Below the pieces are notes generated by a model, which saw only the letters and a list, made by a program, of their open reading frames with translations, searched no databases and was not told where the DNA came from. This document shows, piece after piece, positions 11,580 through 23,087 of a DNA stretch of 64,000 nt. Positions within the stretch are counted from its first letter, which is position 1. Every line of letters begins with the position of its first letter. The DNA is from Lutjanus erythropterus (lineage: Eukaryota; Chordata; Actinopteri; Lutjaniformes; Lutjanidae), in NCBI GenBank assembly GCA_020091685.1, contig CM034599.1, positions 41,155,279 through 41,219,278 of the forward strand, written 5' to 3'. Both the position numbers and the translations under genes were made by a program.

Positions 11580-12455
11580 TCACCTGAGTTTTTTTTTTTA
11601 AATTTACTATTTTTACTTTAACTCCTTACATTTGAAGACAAATATCTGTTCTTTCTACTCCTCACATGTTCTTACAGGCTTGTTACTTGCATTTACAATA
11701 ACAATGCATTTGAGGGGAATAATTGATTATTTTTTTTCTGCATCATTGTGCACCACCCAGCCAACATCAAGACTGCATTCAACCTAAAAAATAAAACAGA
11801 AAAGACCTTTATGTATCCATCAGTGCATATCGCGCATGACAGATGTAACAAGATGAAAATTATGTAAAAGACTTCAATATGTAATAAGATGGAACAAGAT
11901 GAAAACAATTAAAAAGATGTAATGAGACAAAAACATAATAATAGCAAGACAAAAACAATGTTAAAAGACGTAACAAGATGAAAACATAATAAAAGACATA
12001 AGAAGACAAAAAATTATGGAATGATGAAAAAGATGTAATAAGACAAAAAAGATGTAATGATAAAAAAGATGAAAAATACATAACAAGACAAAAAAACAGT
12101 AAAAAGATGTAACAATAAATAAATGTTACAAGATGAAAAAGGCTTAATATAAGTAACAAGACAAAATACACATAAAAACAACAAAGAAGCCATAATGACA
12201 TGAAACAGAGAGAGAGGGAGTCTCTCCAGTAGAGAAGAGGTGAGGTTCAGTTAGCTTTGGACGGAAACAGTCAGTAGAAATGTCCTTCAGAGGACAACTT
12301 TTTATTGTTATACTTAGAGTACATTTCACAGCCTGTACTTTTTCACTTTTACTGCAGTAATCAAGTCGAATCAATACTTCTACTTTTACTAGAGTCTTTT
12401 TTTAGTATCTGTACTTCTACTTGAGTAAAGAATGTGTGGACTTTGGCCACCTCTG
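11580..12455 (+). mobile_element. Probable non-autonomous hAT-type element enclosing a minisatellite
   Basis: The right part (TACTTTTTCACTTTTACTGC ... GTACTTCTACTTGAGTAAAG ... CCACCTCTG at 12455) matches the TACTTTTACTTAAGTAAA-type ends of a common teleost hAT family. The left part (TTTTTACTTTAACTCCTTACATTTGAAG) fits the inverted arm. The interior is the purine-rich array at 11845-12190. Start and family are approximate. Confidence 0.4.
11845..12190. repeat. Degenerate purine-rich minisatellite (GATGTAACAAGA / CAAAAA units)
   Basis: Imperfect units built on GATGTAACAAGA, GATGAAAA and AAGACAAAAA follow each other for about 350 bp. On the minus strand this makes a 113-codon open frame of Phe, Leu, Tyr and Ser, which mimics a membrane protein but reflects base composition only. 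Confidence 0.6.
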
Positions 12456-12725
12456 CAGAGTCACGCTACAGTGACAGACACTGAGCAGCTCCAGTCTGAC
12501 ACTTGGCACTTGGTCATAATCACCCAGGTCCAAAACTGAAGCTGTGAATCCCTGACTTTAATGTGAAGAAAAAACCCAGAATGTCACTGCTAATCTGGTG
12601 TGTGGGCACAGTGGACTTGGACAAGACTCGCAGTGTGAAAAATTTGCTCTCAGATTAGAATCTGCTGCTTGAACATGATCAGTGGAGTCAGTGTAACATC
12701 AGTGACAAGAACAGACTTGTGAAAA

Positions 12726-12766
<41 letters not shown>
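12726..12766. repeat. (CA)n(TA)n microsatellite next to an assembly gap
   Basis: A CA run from 12726 passes into a TA run to 12766, where the Ns begin. Confidence 0.95.
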
Positions 12767-12937
12767 NNNNNNNNNNNNNNNNNNNNNNNNNNNNNNNNNN
12801 NNNNNNNNNNNNNNNNNNNNNNNNNNNNNNNNNNNNNNNNNNNNNNNNNNNNNNNNNNNNNNNNNNNNNNNNNNNNNNNNNNNNNNNNNNNNNNNNNNNN
12901 NNNNNNNNNNNNNNNNNNNNNNNNNNNNNNNNNNNNN
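12767..12937. other. Assembly gap, 171 N
   Basis: Unknown bases between the TA microsatellite and the gag end of the minus-strand LTR element. The boundary of that element is hidden here. Confidence 0.99.
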
Positions 12938-13148
12938 ACATCAAAAGCACCGGCTATCTGAACCAAATCACTTTTATTGCACTTTTCAAATGTAGCAACA
13001 GTAGGATTGCTAACGAATTCCTCCAATTTAAACTCCATTTCCGCCACCCCCACAAAGAAAAAACTGCCAACCAACAAGCAGAGACCAGAGGAAGAAAAAC
13101 AATTCAACTTACCGGACAACGACGAACGACGAACAACGATAGAAAAAA

Positions 13149-13162
13149 CGGACGAGCCCCCA
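13149..13162 (-). other. tRNA-Pro primer-binding site
   Basis: The minus strand reads TGGGGGCTCGTCCG a few bases inside the LTR. This equals the first 14 bases of the tRNA-Pro primer-binding site known from gammaretroviruses and many Gypsy-like elements. Confidence 0.75.
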
Positions 13163-13167
13163 AATCA

Positions 13168-13881
13168 TGTTATGTCCCGGTCTAGGGGAACCCTGGACAC
13201 AACAGATAATGTGCTCCCTCCGTCTTCCCACACCAAAGAAGGCCAGCAACCACGTTTCCAGGTTCAAAAGGAGCAGTTTTTATTTTGCTTCAGGGGGAAA
13301 ACACAGGCCAAAACAATAAACAAAACAATCTAAGAGGAACCCTAAACTTACCTAACGAAAACAAAAGGGAAAAGAACGACAAAATACTAACCTGATCTCC
13401 TAACAAAAACATAAACAGGAGAAAACAGGTTCACCAAAATAAAGGCTGCTTCCCCCCTACTAAACTGCCCTGCTATTTACACGTATTTACAAAAGGTTTC
13501 AAAGGTTCGAGGCTTACTCGAAAAATGCTCGGAGTGCTATCAACAAGGTACTCGAAGCTACTACAGTCATCTACTGATCTACAGAGATTACAACAACCAA
13601 ACAACTCGTAACACCGTGCTGGCGATTCTTTGCGGTGGGAAGGCTGGGGAGAGAGGGAGAATGCAGGCCGTCGGCGCTCATGTAGGCCTAGGGCTCCGCC
13701 CCCTGACCAATCGCGCGGCAGCAATCGTCGTCATCATCATCATCATCAGCCAGCGCCACCTGTTCCCAATTCACGCTGGAGCAGCAACACACACACACAC
13801 ACACACACACTAGGGAGAGGAGACACTATAGCAAAAGGAAAAACAAAAACACATTCACAAATGACCCACAGGGTCATAACA
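13168..13881 (-). repeat. 714-bp LTR of the minus-strand element
   Basis: The LTR has 7-bp inverted tips (TGTTATG...CATAACA). Read on the minus strand, a GT microsatellite lies in the U3 part, and a polyadenylation signal (AATAAA within CAAAATAAAAACTGC, near 13275) lies near the 3' end. It is directly followed by the primer-binding site. Confidence 0.75.
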
Positions 13882-15065
13882 GTTATCCATGAATTTTCAA
13901 ATTTACTGTTTTACAAAAACACGGAAAAAATAGTAAAGCACATTATTATTTCTTGATTAGGATGTCAAATTATAGTTTTTTATTTGCATTGCATTTGCAT
14001 TTCAGTTTGAAACTCCTCATTCCTGTTCAAAATGGTAAAACATGGAGAGCTCACTGAAAATGAAAGAGTACACATTAAAACACTTCATGATGCTGGATGA
14101 TCTCTGAGACAAATAGGGAAAGACATAAAGTGTCTCACAGTGTGGTCAAGTATGCTTTGGAGTCAAAGAGTCTGGTACTTACAAAATGCACCGAGGAAGA
14201 GGCAGGAAACAAAAGTTAACTGAAGCAGATGTCAGACACCTGAAGATTTTAAGTACTAGAGACAGAAGGAAAACCACTGCTGATCTTCAGGCAGAGACAA
14301 ATGCTTCTAGATCAGAGTCAGAGAAAGTCTCCAGAATGACCACAAGCAGACAAGTGACAGAACGAGGCTTAAAGATAAGACTAGCTGCTAAGAAGTCATT
14401 ATTGAAGCCTGCAAACATCCAGAAACTCCTCAGATTTGCCAGGGAGCACAAACACTGGACTGTTGATGACTGGAAGAAGGTACTCTGGACGGAGAGTCCA
14501 AGTTTGAGCTCTTCAGTCAGCATCATTGTGTTTATGTCCACAGAAAAGCTGGAGAACGTTTTGATGCCAGATGCATTGCACCCACAGTGAAACACGGTGG
14601 AGATTCCATTATGGTATGAGGTTCCATTTGTGGAAACAGCGTGGGCAAATTAGTGAAAATCGACTGTATCATGAACAAGAACGTCTACCACAGCATCTTA
14701 GTGCATCATGGAATCCCTTCTGGACTGAATCTGATTGGTCGAGGGTTCATATACCAACAAGACAATGACCCCGGGCAAACTTCAAAGATGTGCAGAGACT
14801 ATTTGACCAAGAAAAAGGAATCTGGAGTTCTGGAACTGATGGACTGGCCAAGTCAAAGTCTGGATTTCAATCCTATTGAACAAATTTGGGATTTATTAGG
14901 TTCAAAGATTGATCGCACAAAAGTTTCATCTAAAGTAAGTCTGTGGGAACAGCTAGAAACAGCATGAGTTTTGCAAAAACTTAATAATTCATACACTAAT
15001 CTTGACACATTTTTCATACAATTATCTAAAAGGAAATGGTGATGACTTTTATATTCAAAAGGTCA
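13882..15065 (+). mobile_element. Degenerate Tc1/mariner-type transposon
   Basis: The span encloses a disrupted Tc1-like transposase frame (14032-14967) with non-coding flanks. I could not recognise the terminal inverted repeats, so the outer limits are approximate. The left limit abuts the LTR of the minus-strand Gypsy-type element. Confidence 0.55.
14032..14967 (+). pseudogene. Tc1-like transposase, dead
   Basis: Translation starts MVKHGELTENERVHIKTLHDAG, a Tc1-type N-terminal helix-turn-helix, and ends with DPGQTSKMCRDYLTKKK, then MDWPSQSLDFNPIEQIWDLL, the conserved catalytic C-terminus. The second Asp (QDNDP) and the final acidic residue (NPIE) of the DD34E triad can be read. The first (normally LWTDES) is damaged to LWTES. 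The frame is broken by a TGA in the opening segment (after HDAG), a shift near 14130-14200 and several further breaks between 14515 and 14650. In the cell it would have been a nuclear cut-and-paste transposase using TA target sites; this copy cannot be active. Confidence 0.85.
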
Positions 15066-16149
15066 AAGGTCAGCTTCACTGTGACATCATAATGTTCAGC
15101 TCTCTATCAATCCTCTTCCCTCTGTAAAAATAGTGTCTACTGTTTTTATCTGGAAAATCACTGGAATTAGACATGTCAATACAGTGAGAACTTCCATTTT
15201 GCCACAATAGAATATACTTATTTGATTCTGTCATAGTCCTCAGTACCAGTATTATACAAGTCTGGACAGAGATTAATGTAAACTGCAACATGCACACAAC
15301 CACATGTTATAATGAAATGTTTTATAAAAAATTAGGACTACAACATAAAAAAAAGTATTCCAATTGAGGCTGCACTCGCACACTGAAAACATTTCTTTTA
15401 TTCCTGTCAAGGCTTTGGACCACCTTGACACGCTGCTGCATACAAATTTAACTGCCATATTTTATTTGAGTAATAAATCACTAAAGTGCAGCACTGTAGA
15501 CTTGACTTCCCTTCATCAGATTTCCAGTCACAGATGAGGAGCTTGGACAGCCATAGACATATTTGATTCATCATGCTGCCAGATAGCAAACAAGATCCAG
15601 ATTCAGACCCCAAACCCAAGTCAGTTGGAGGTCTTGCACCCCTGTAAATAATGCAAATGCTGACTGATGAGCACACAAAGTAAGCACCTATTTGTGGCAG
15701 GACTATAAAGTTATCTTGCTGTTCCCTGTGCTGGCCTGGTTTGGTGAGATGAGATGAAAGAAACATCAGTGTTTTTCATCCTAATGAGCCCAGAGAGGCA
15801 CACAGAGGCTGCACAAGAGGAGGACTTTGGCAAAGTAGCAAACATGAGCTCCATGAAGCAAGCTCATCTCAACCTCCATCCATCACTCCACTTTTCCTCA
15901 CCCCGCCCTTTATTGTCTCACCTTCTTCCTCCTCTTTGCTCTGCTCTTGCTCCACCTCTCCTCCTTGTCAGCCAACAGTGATCAGAGTTAATAAATCGAC
16001 TCTCTGAATATTAAAAGCAGCCATCTATTTCTGCTGCTAGTCTGTGGCTTGCATACCCATCCTACAATCATACATAAACACACACAGACACACACTGACA
16101 TTTGTGGGATATCTGGGATTTCATACTTTTACACAATGCTACCATTCAT
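15066..16149. other. No gene recognised
   Basis: Mixed unique-looking sequence. Minus-strand ORFs near 15076-15766 show no recognisable domain. A pyrimidine-rich tract covers 15880-15970. Confidence 0.4.
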
Positions 16150-16405
16150 GCTGCATCTAATGATCATTTTCATAATTGATTAATCTGTCAGTTATTTTCT
16201 CAATTAATCAGTTAGTTGTTTGGTCCATAAAATGTTGAAAAATATCAGTGTTTCCCAAAGTCCAAGGCGAAATCTTCAAATGTCTTGTTTCTTTTACAAC
16301 CCAAAGTTATTCAGTTAAGTGTCAGAGAGGAGTCAATAAATAAGAAAGTATTCACATTTAAGAAGCTGGAATTGAGGATTTGCATTCTTTTTATTAAAAT
16401 GACTC
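16150..16405. repeat. Copy of the GCTGCAACTAATGATTA-type teleost repeat
   Basis: It begins GCTGCATCTAATGATCATTTTC and continues with GATTAATCTGTCAGTTATTTTC, CAAAGTTATTCAGTTAAGTGTCAG and AAGTATTCACATTTAAGAAGCTGG. The copy at 16508 repeats the same series, so two copies lie almost in tandem. Confidence 0.6.
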
Positions 16406-17134
16406 AAGATGATCATGCCACAAACTTGTCAGTTTAAAAACAGGCCCAAACATGTGGAGCACATGGACTCACATCCACGTTTGCACCCAATTTCAAATCT
16501 TTCCTGTAACAATTATTTTCATTACCAATTTAATCTGTCTGTCATTTTCTCCAATAATTCAATATTTGTTAGGGTTACTTTGGGTTTTGGTTGTTTGATT
16601 GTCAGAAAATGGTGAGAAATGTTGATCAAAGTCCAAGAAGACGTCCTCAAAATGACTTGTTTTGTCCACAACTCAAAGATTTTCAGTTTGCTGTCAGAAA
16701 GGAGAAAAAAAAACAAAACAGAGAATATTCACATTTAAGAAGCTGAAATCAGATAAATTTGACTTTTTTTTCTTAGAGAATTATATAAATCATTTAAGCA
16801 ACATTTGTCACAGCTCCATTCTCCCAGTTTCCCTCCTGTCTCTCTGCCTCAGTAATTTTCCACTCTACCTGTCAGCCACTCCCACCTCATCAGCTCAACT
16901 TCACTCACCTGCTGGCACAGCTGCAGCTCATCCACAATCAGCCCTGTATATAAACCTCTCCAGGACTCTCACTCCTTGCCAGATTGTTCTACTGTATCCA
17001 TGCAAGACTTTCCAGCACTTCTTACCTGCCTGATCTCCTGTTGCCAGCCCTGCCTGCATCTGACCTGCTGCATCACCTGTTTTCTGTCCCCAACCATGAC
17101 TTCTGCCTCAGTGTGTCTGGTTTCTGTCTGTTCA

Positions 17135-18331
17135 CCAGGGGGCTCATTTATAAAGGTTGCTGTACACAAAAAGAGTGCGGTACAGGGCTGAAATGTGCAT
17201 ACACATTTTTCATCGCCAACGTTGGGATTTATAGAAAAATACTATGCAGAAAAGGGTGCGCATTCCCACGCATACTTTGGACCATCCATAGACCTCCCAC
17301 AAAGTTTTTCAGGCACGGGAAACCATCGTTCATTTTGTACTGATGTCGTTTTCAGTAATCCAGTAGAGCAGATATATAGTGTTTTTAATGGCTTTCAGTT
17401 TGCTTTATCTCTGTGTTTAAATGTGTGGAGTCGATTGTTTCTATAAGGACGCGGTTGCTGCTGGAGGGTAAAGATGCACAGCCAAGGTGTAGTGGAGGTG
17501 CAGGGCGCACAGCTGCAGCACCTTTGACCTGCTGCAACACAGCAAATAAAAGAAACAAACTGTTTATGTGGGGGAAAAAAGCCCTGATTATTTTTGTACA
17601 GAAACGTGTTGGTGTATTTGGTTTACTCTCAACTCAAACAAGAGAATACACATTATCCATTATGCAGGCTACCAACTCATCCCATGTGTCTGGCTCACTC
17701 TGTGTCCCCCTCTGTCTTCAACACTCCTCCACTCTGGTAGGATTCCCTACAGTAGGTTTCTCATCAAAAGAACGAGGTGTCTTTCCTCTATCTGTTGTAC
17801 AAATACACACACTGACACGGCCTCTGGCTCTGCGCTGTCTGGTTTATACTTTTCTGTCAGACTACTTATTTTTAATTGGTCTCTGTGAGTGTTGTGTGAG
17901 GCAGCAGTATTCTTAGTGTCCGTGACGCGCTGCCACTCTGACGCCTTTTTGGTGTCTGTAATGTCCACGGTATGTCCACTATATAACATATTTTCCTTGT
18001 AACACAAATGTTGTTTTCATTCTGCGTGAGTCCTTTTTTAGCCTTACTTGCAGCATTCGCCATTATCGTCCTCCTGTAGTCAGTGTGAATGAATATTAAT
18101 TTGGGGCGTTTCATTGACCATTTATAGGCAATTATGGGCGTTACATGACATCTGTAAAAGGTGCACCACATTTTCCGTTGATTGTGATTTATAAAGGAAA
18201 ACTGGCATAGGACCTGTCTATGTCTTGTGTTATAAACCTGAATATTTTTGTGCGTAAGCATTTCTGTGTTTCATCTGTACGTCATCTTTTAAGGTGAATC
18301 CTACGTACAGTTTTATAAATGAGCCCCCTGG
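17135..18331 (-). mobile_element. Harbinger-like DNA transposon with a Myb/SANT-like relic
   Basis: CCAGGGGGCTCATTTATAAA at 17135-17154 is the exact reverse complement of 18312-18331. The 1197-bp interior carries a decayed Myb/SANT-like frame on the minus strand, the accessory gene typical of PIF/Harbinger elements, but no DDE transposase. The superfamily is therefore inferred from the relic and the TTTATAAATGAGC-type ends. It lies inside the solo LTR. Confidence 0.65.
17880..18063 (-). pseudogene. Myb/SANT-like protein relic of a Harbinger-type element
   Basis: An ATG at 18063 opens MANAASKAKKGLTQNENN. In another frame downstream one reads DTKKASEWQRVTDTKNTAAS, which resembles the KKxxEWQxVxDAVNAV helix of Harbinger Myb-like proteins. 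In intact elements this protein binds the transposon ends and helps import the transposase. Here the frame shifts and is truncated, so it is dead. Confidence 0.5.
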
Positions 18332-18790
18332 TCCTAACTTCTCCACCTGGTCCCAACTTCCCTGCTGCTTGTCCCTTGTCTGGTCTGCTGCTTCATCGGC
18401 CTGCTCTTCTGGTTCTGGACTCCTCGCCTTGTCGACCTCGCCTCCTGTAAGCCCCCCTCTGTCATTTTTGCCAGCAAGTGAATGGAACTTTTCAGGTCCG
18501 AGGGCTCACGTCTTCACCCTCGGTCCTGCTTCCAGGCTCAACCCATTCCCCGAACCTGAAACCAAGAGACTGTGTGTGGGCTTTGAGCCCGAAGAAAGCA
18601 ACTTTTACCTGTGTTTCTTCATCTGGCCAAGTTCCCGTTTTGCCTGTTTTGCCTGTTTATTAATAAAGGTCATTACCAACTGTCACAGATTTCCAGAGTA
18701 CTGCATTTGGGTCCTAAACACACCTGTCACAACATTTGATTATCAATTAATAAGTGATTCATCAATTAATCATTCACCTCTACATAAATG

Positions 18791-20609
18791 TGAAATGCTT
18801 CAACTTGGGAATAGACTTGTGAGGATGTCCGATTAGAAACTCACTAAAAATATATTTAATTGGGCTGACAGGATGAAAACCTAATTTCATTTGAATGATT
18901 TGTCATTTATTTTCCATATGAGGTTACTTTGTAATATTCAGGGGATTCATATGTTTCTCATGTATAGAGAAACACGGTCTGTTGCTCTGTGGTATAAACC
19001 CAAATTGACTTTTATTGTGTGACCTTAGTGAAATAGAGATTGAGGTTCATTTTCTGCCTATGATGACTTTTTACTAAAATGTCCTCTATTTACGTTATCT
19101 TTTTGCTGGATGAGTATAAGAAACTTCAGCTGTGTTTCAGAGAGGGAACATTTTTTGTGGCAGGTTTTATTTGTCAAGCTTGGGAGAGAAGGCAGAGTGT
19201 TCTGTTTAAGACCAAGCTATAAAATGGACTGTAACTTTGTATGGAAAGGAAAATGTTTGAACACTGTAACTGTATTTTTTGTGTGTACCCATGAGGGTTG
19301 GGCTCTTTGATAACACAAAAATGAAAGGAAATCAATTAGTGTTTATATGTTTGCACTGAATCTACCACAGAAGTGTTCCTCGTGCTGAGGAAATTCAGCA
19401 GAGACAGTGAAGGATTTAGTTCATGTAGTTGCATCTGCAGCTAAAATCCAACACACTCTGCAGGAACAAGAATCATATCAATCTAATCCAATGCATGCAG
19501 TGAAAAGGCAACTGTAATCCCTTGAAATCTCAACCAAAGCAGGATGATGGTTTTTGTCTGTGATGATGCTAATGAGTTGCAATCATGATTTAGCTGTGGA
19601 GTGCGCTTTTAAAAGCTTGATAGATGGTGGCATAATACTGCTGATCAGCTGGTACTGATGTAGTCCATACCACCCACGTGCAGGCAGAGTAATGAGGAGA
19701 GGGAACTGAAGAAGACAGACTGGCTCAGGAGACACCTTCTATAGAGCACAACACTGATATCCAGGCATGGAGCAGAGAGGAAACAGCACCAGAAGCACAT
19801 CATTGCCTGAGGGTGAACCTCCCAGCAAGGCTGCATATTTTCAACCCTCATTCAAACATGACCCACTCCTCAACTTGAAGTATCTGACTGGGGGAGGTCA
19901 ATGTAGGCAGTAAACAGCCTGGAGAAAGTCTGCCTGTGAGACTCAGTTCGGGGGGGTAAAGACAGTGTAGCCTGAAGCCAGGTTTCATCAGAGTCTCCGT
20001 GTGGTCTGTATGAATTTTCTCACATGAAAATAATTTCATGCCTTTTGGTGAAATCACTCACATACTGTAGAACAATGCTACAGAGAATATGAGATTTATC
20101 AACTAGCATTAGAAATGAAACAAAAATCCATACTTTGAGTACACTCATTATGCCCTGCATGCTGAGCTGGTTTACTCCAGGAATACTGTGTGGCAATAAA
20201 TTATGAGCTGCAGCTTCATTTGGAACGATTAGTGTGTTTGTCTCGAAATGCAAGCACCAATTATCCACAGCAGTTCATTTACATATATGAATCTTTTTAG
20301 AAACAGTTAGAATATATTTCTGCTTGGTCCCAGCTGGTTTCCACAGATGCTCTGTCTCATAACATAAATGTTGACAAACAGTGCTTTTTCCAAAATATGC
20401 TTCAGTAACCTCTGAGGTTCAGTATTAATCATTATATAGAAATGCAAAGTGTAATTTATTAATATGTACAACAGGAAAAAGTTGTCACAGGGCCATGATG
20501 GAGTATATTGTTTACTAAACCCAAGAAAAGTCAGAAATTCATATCAAGTATGAAGCTTGTTTGTCCTCACTGAAAAATATTACATAAGGTAGCACAGAGT
20601 GATAGCACA
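18791..20609. other. No gene recognised
   Basis: No repeat boundary or coding region stands out. The 19370-19620 part has mixed, non-repetitive composition and could be a conserved element; this cannot be shown from one sequence. Confidence 0.4.
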
Positions 20610-20960
20610 TTTTATTCATTCATTTTTTGTAACTGCTTATTCTGTAAGGGTCGCGGGCTGCTGGAGCCTATCCCAGCTGACATTGGGTGAGAGGCGGGGT
20701 TCACCCTGAACATGTCGCCAGTTCATCACAGGGCTGACACATAAAGACAGACGACCACTCAAACTCACACTCACACCTACAGACAATTTAGAGTCACCAA
20801 TTAACCTAGCATGCATGTCTTTGGACTGTGGGAGGAAGCCGGAGAACCCGGAGAGAACCCACACAGACATGAGGAGAACATCCAAACTCCACACAGAAAG
20901 GTCCTGCCCCAACCAGCTGGGGGATTCAAACTCAGGACCACAGTTTATGCTACGTTCATG
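20610..20960 (+). repeat. Common teleost dispersed repeat (GGAGCCTATCCCAGCTGACATTGGG type)
   Basis: The ordered words AACTGCTTATTCTGTAAGGGTCGC, GGAGCCTATCCCAGCTG, CACAGGGCTGACACATA, CATGCATGTCTTTGGACTG, GGAGAACCCGGAGAGAACCC and ATCCAAACTCCACACAGAAAGG match a very widespread fish repeat. The class (LINE tail or SINE-related) is uncertain. It is non-coding. Confidence 0.75.
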
Positions 20961-20984
20961 GCCTCGTGGTCATCAGTTAGTCCA

Positions 20985-21260
20985 GTCATTCCCAAACACT
21001 GGGTCGTAATCCACAGGTGGGTCACAGGAGTCACCAGATAAATAAAAGATTATAAAAGAAACCACCATTAATAAAGTATTTAAAGGGATAGGTCACCCAA
21101 AAATGAAAATTCAGTCATTATTTACTCACCCTCATGCTGATTGAGGGTCAGGTTTATTTTGTTAGACCACAAAACACTGCTGGAGTGTCACAGGAAAACA
21201 GTGTTGCAGAATCTCCCAAACAATGAAAGTGAATGGTAACCAGTTTTCAAAAAAAAAACA
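20985..21260. repeat. Two short transposon-end fragments
   Basis: CATTCCCAAACACTGGGTCGTAA at 20986 resembles the GTGGTTCCCAAACTGGGTCG end of a teleost hAT family. At 21078 TTTAAAGGGATAGGTCACCC, then AAAAATGAAAATTCAGTCATTATTTACTCACCC, is the very common fish MITE end. Neither partner end is visible. Confidence 0.5.
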
Positions 21261-23087
21261 TAAAATGCCTCCATGCTGCACATCTGGTGTAACCCAAGTC
21301 CCAACATGTTGTTTGCACACTGACACACCACACACATCCAGTTCAGACAGCATGGATGTGCACATGAATGTGACTCCAAGCTAAGTGAAGATTCAGGCTA
21401 AAAACATGGTGTATGGCTCACTGCCTTGAGCTAAATGTTAATGTCAGCATGTAATAAGCTTACAATGACAATGTTAATGGCCGAAATACATGGGTCACAT
21501 CACGCCAGGTCACATCACGTCACATCATGTCAAGTCGCGTAGACAGAGCAGAGAGGCCTCTTTCACCTGCTACACAGAATCCAACTTTATAGCATGTAGT
21601 TAAATGTCAGCCATGTTTTCTTTTCCACATAGATGATCAGCTCTACAGTGAACATCACAAATCAGATCCATCATCACCTTATGAAGCTCCTTTTAGCTCT
21701 GTTCTGGTCTCCACCACCTCCTGGGAGAATAATCTTTAGACTGATACTTTACTGTGTTCACCAGCTTGCTGTTAACTTTGTCTGTCCATTGGTGCTGTGC
21801 AGGTGGTGTACAGCAGCCTTTTGGAAAGAGCTGGCTGCCACTGCTGGAAAACAGGCTGAGAGAGGTGAGACTGATCTCACAACAGTTAAGTCCTTAAAAG
21901 TATTAACAGTCAGCTGAACCTTCACATTACACATAGTCATGTAATACATTGTTAATGATAAAAATATATTGATTGGTGCAGTTTTAATGTTTTGAGCTGA
22001 CCTGTTAGTAACCCTGGAGGGTTTTTAAAACATTTTAATATAAAAATATGCCATATTTCTCCTCCAGCCTTCCATTATCAGCCATACGTAGTGGGAGTTT
22101 ATATGTTCAGAGCAGCAATGTGTGTGTGTGTGTATAGCTGATAAGCCTCTCCATTACAAATCTATTTAGCATTCCTAGGCCACAGTACACATCTACAAAG
22201 GTGCCTCACTCAGCAGGATGCTGTCAACCCTGACTGTCCTCTCTGTTGCATGTCAAGTAGGGTTAGAACTCCCCACTGCCAACCTGTATGATGTAAAAGA
22301 ACTTAAACTGTACTGGTTTAAACTGAGAATATTTATGTTATGTGGTGGTGTAAATGTTGTGTTACAACCTCCATAAATTATGGGTTTCATTGGATACTGA
22401 TACTTTGCATGTTTTGCTTTAGCCTTCAAAATTTCAATAAATTCACAGAATGGGGATGATTGCAGGCATTTCAGAGGTATTTACCGCTAAACCATTCAGG
22501 GGGTTTGGTGCTGCAGCAGCTTCAAATGACTGGTGGCATTTTACATATTACCAGTTTCAGCAACACTTTCCTGTAATTGACACCTGCTGAAGGATATGGT
22601 ATCAGTACCAACCAGGGGAGTATCTGGGAGTTGAGGAGATCCAGGGCTAAGCCCAGACTGCAACCTTGTTTTTTTTTTTTTTGTTTTTTGTTTCTTTTCT
22701 GTTTTTTTTTTTGCTTCAGCACCCACTAAAATGTTTTTGCACCTCTGCTGAAATGTCTTAATAACTTTAAGTGGACAGAAGGCACTGGAAAACACATATC
22801 AACACGCATAAATTCACACCTGTTAGTGATGCAAACTAAGTACATTTGCATCAAGTACTGTACTTTTTTGTGATTTAATTCCAAATCATCCAACATTATG
22901 TTTCTATATGACATCCCAGAGGCAAATGCTGAACTTTTTAATACACAAAGCTGAATAAGGGTTTTCTGACTTTTTAGAGATACATGGTTCTCATAGGACG
23001 ATGATGCTAGACATTAAATGGTCTTATAGACCATGATGCATTGCTGTAGATTTAACTAGCCAGTGGCTTAAAGTAGTTAAAATGAGC
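21261..23087. other. No gene recognised; short simple-sequence tracts
   Basis: GGTCACATCACG-type words are repeated at 21492-21538. A GT tract occurs at 22118-22131, and poly-T runs at 22664-22713. No coding region. Confidence 0.45.

Larger units (their letters stand above)
12938..13881 (-). mobile_element. 5' part of a Gypsy/retrovirus-like LTR element (fossil)
   Basis: On the minus strand the order is LTR (13881-13168), a primer-binding site for tRNA-Pro (13162-13149), a leader with a splice-donor-like CCGGTAAGT, then the start of a gag-like reading frame at 13038 (MEFKLEEFVSNP..., a typical N-terminus of fish Gypsy-type gag). The element passes into the gap at 12937. No pol, env or second LTR is visible on the far side, so it is broken. 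Only one LTR is present, so its age cannot be judged from LTR divergence; the LTR itself looks well preserved. Confidence 0.75.
16806..18731 (+). repeat. Solo LTR (fossil), split by a younger DNA transposon
   Basis: The LTR begins TGTCACAGCTCC and ends CTGTCACA, flanked by a 5-bp duplication ACATT (16801-16805 and 18732-18736), as made by Gypsy or retroviral integrases. Without the internal insertion (17135-18331) it is about 729 bp. A TATA box (TGTATATAAACC, near 16944) and a polyadenylation signal (TTAATAAAGG, near 18660) define plus orientation. No internal retroelement region is present, so it is a recombined solo LTR. It is older than the element it contains and younger than the repeat it interrupts. 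Confidence 0.75.
16508..18790. repeat. Second copy of the same repeat, split by a solo LTR
   Basis: The repeat runs 16508-16805 (TTTTCATTACCAATTTAATCTG ... AATATTCACATTTAAGAAGCTG) and resumes after the LTR at 18732 with GATTATCAATTAATAAGTGATTC and ATTAATCATTCACCTCTA, the typical closing part. The 5-bp ACATT at the junction is present on both sides of the LTR. Confidence 0.55.

Noticed and set aside
11860-12201. 113-codon hydrophobic minus-strand ORF looking like a membrane protein
   Set aside because: It is the reverse of a degenerate purine-rich tandem array. The Phe/Leu/Tyr content follows from base composition.
12688-12950. ORFs running through the N block and the TA/CA repeat
   Set aside because: Most codons are unknown bases or dinucleotide repeat. 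Only the gag-like start near 13038 is informative and it is listed with the LTR element.
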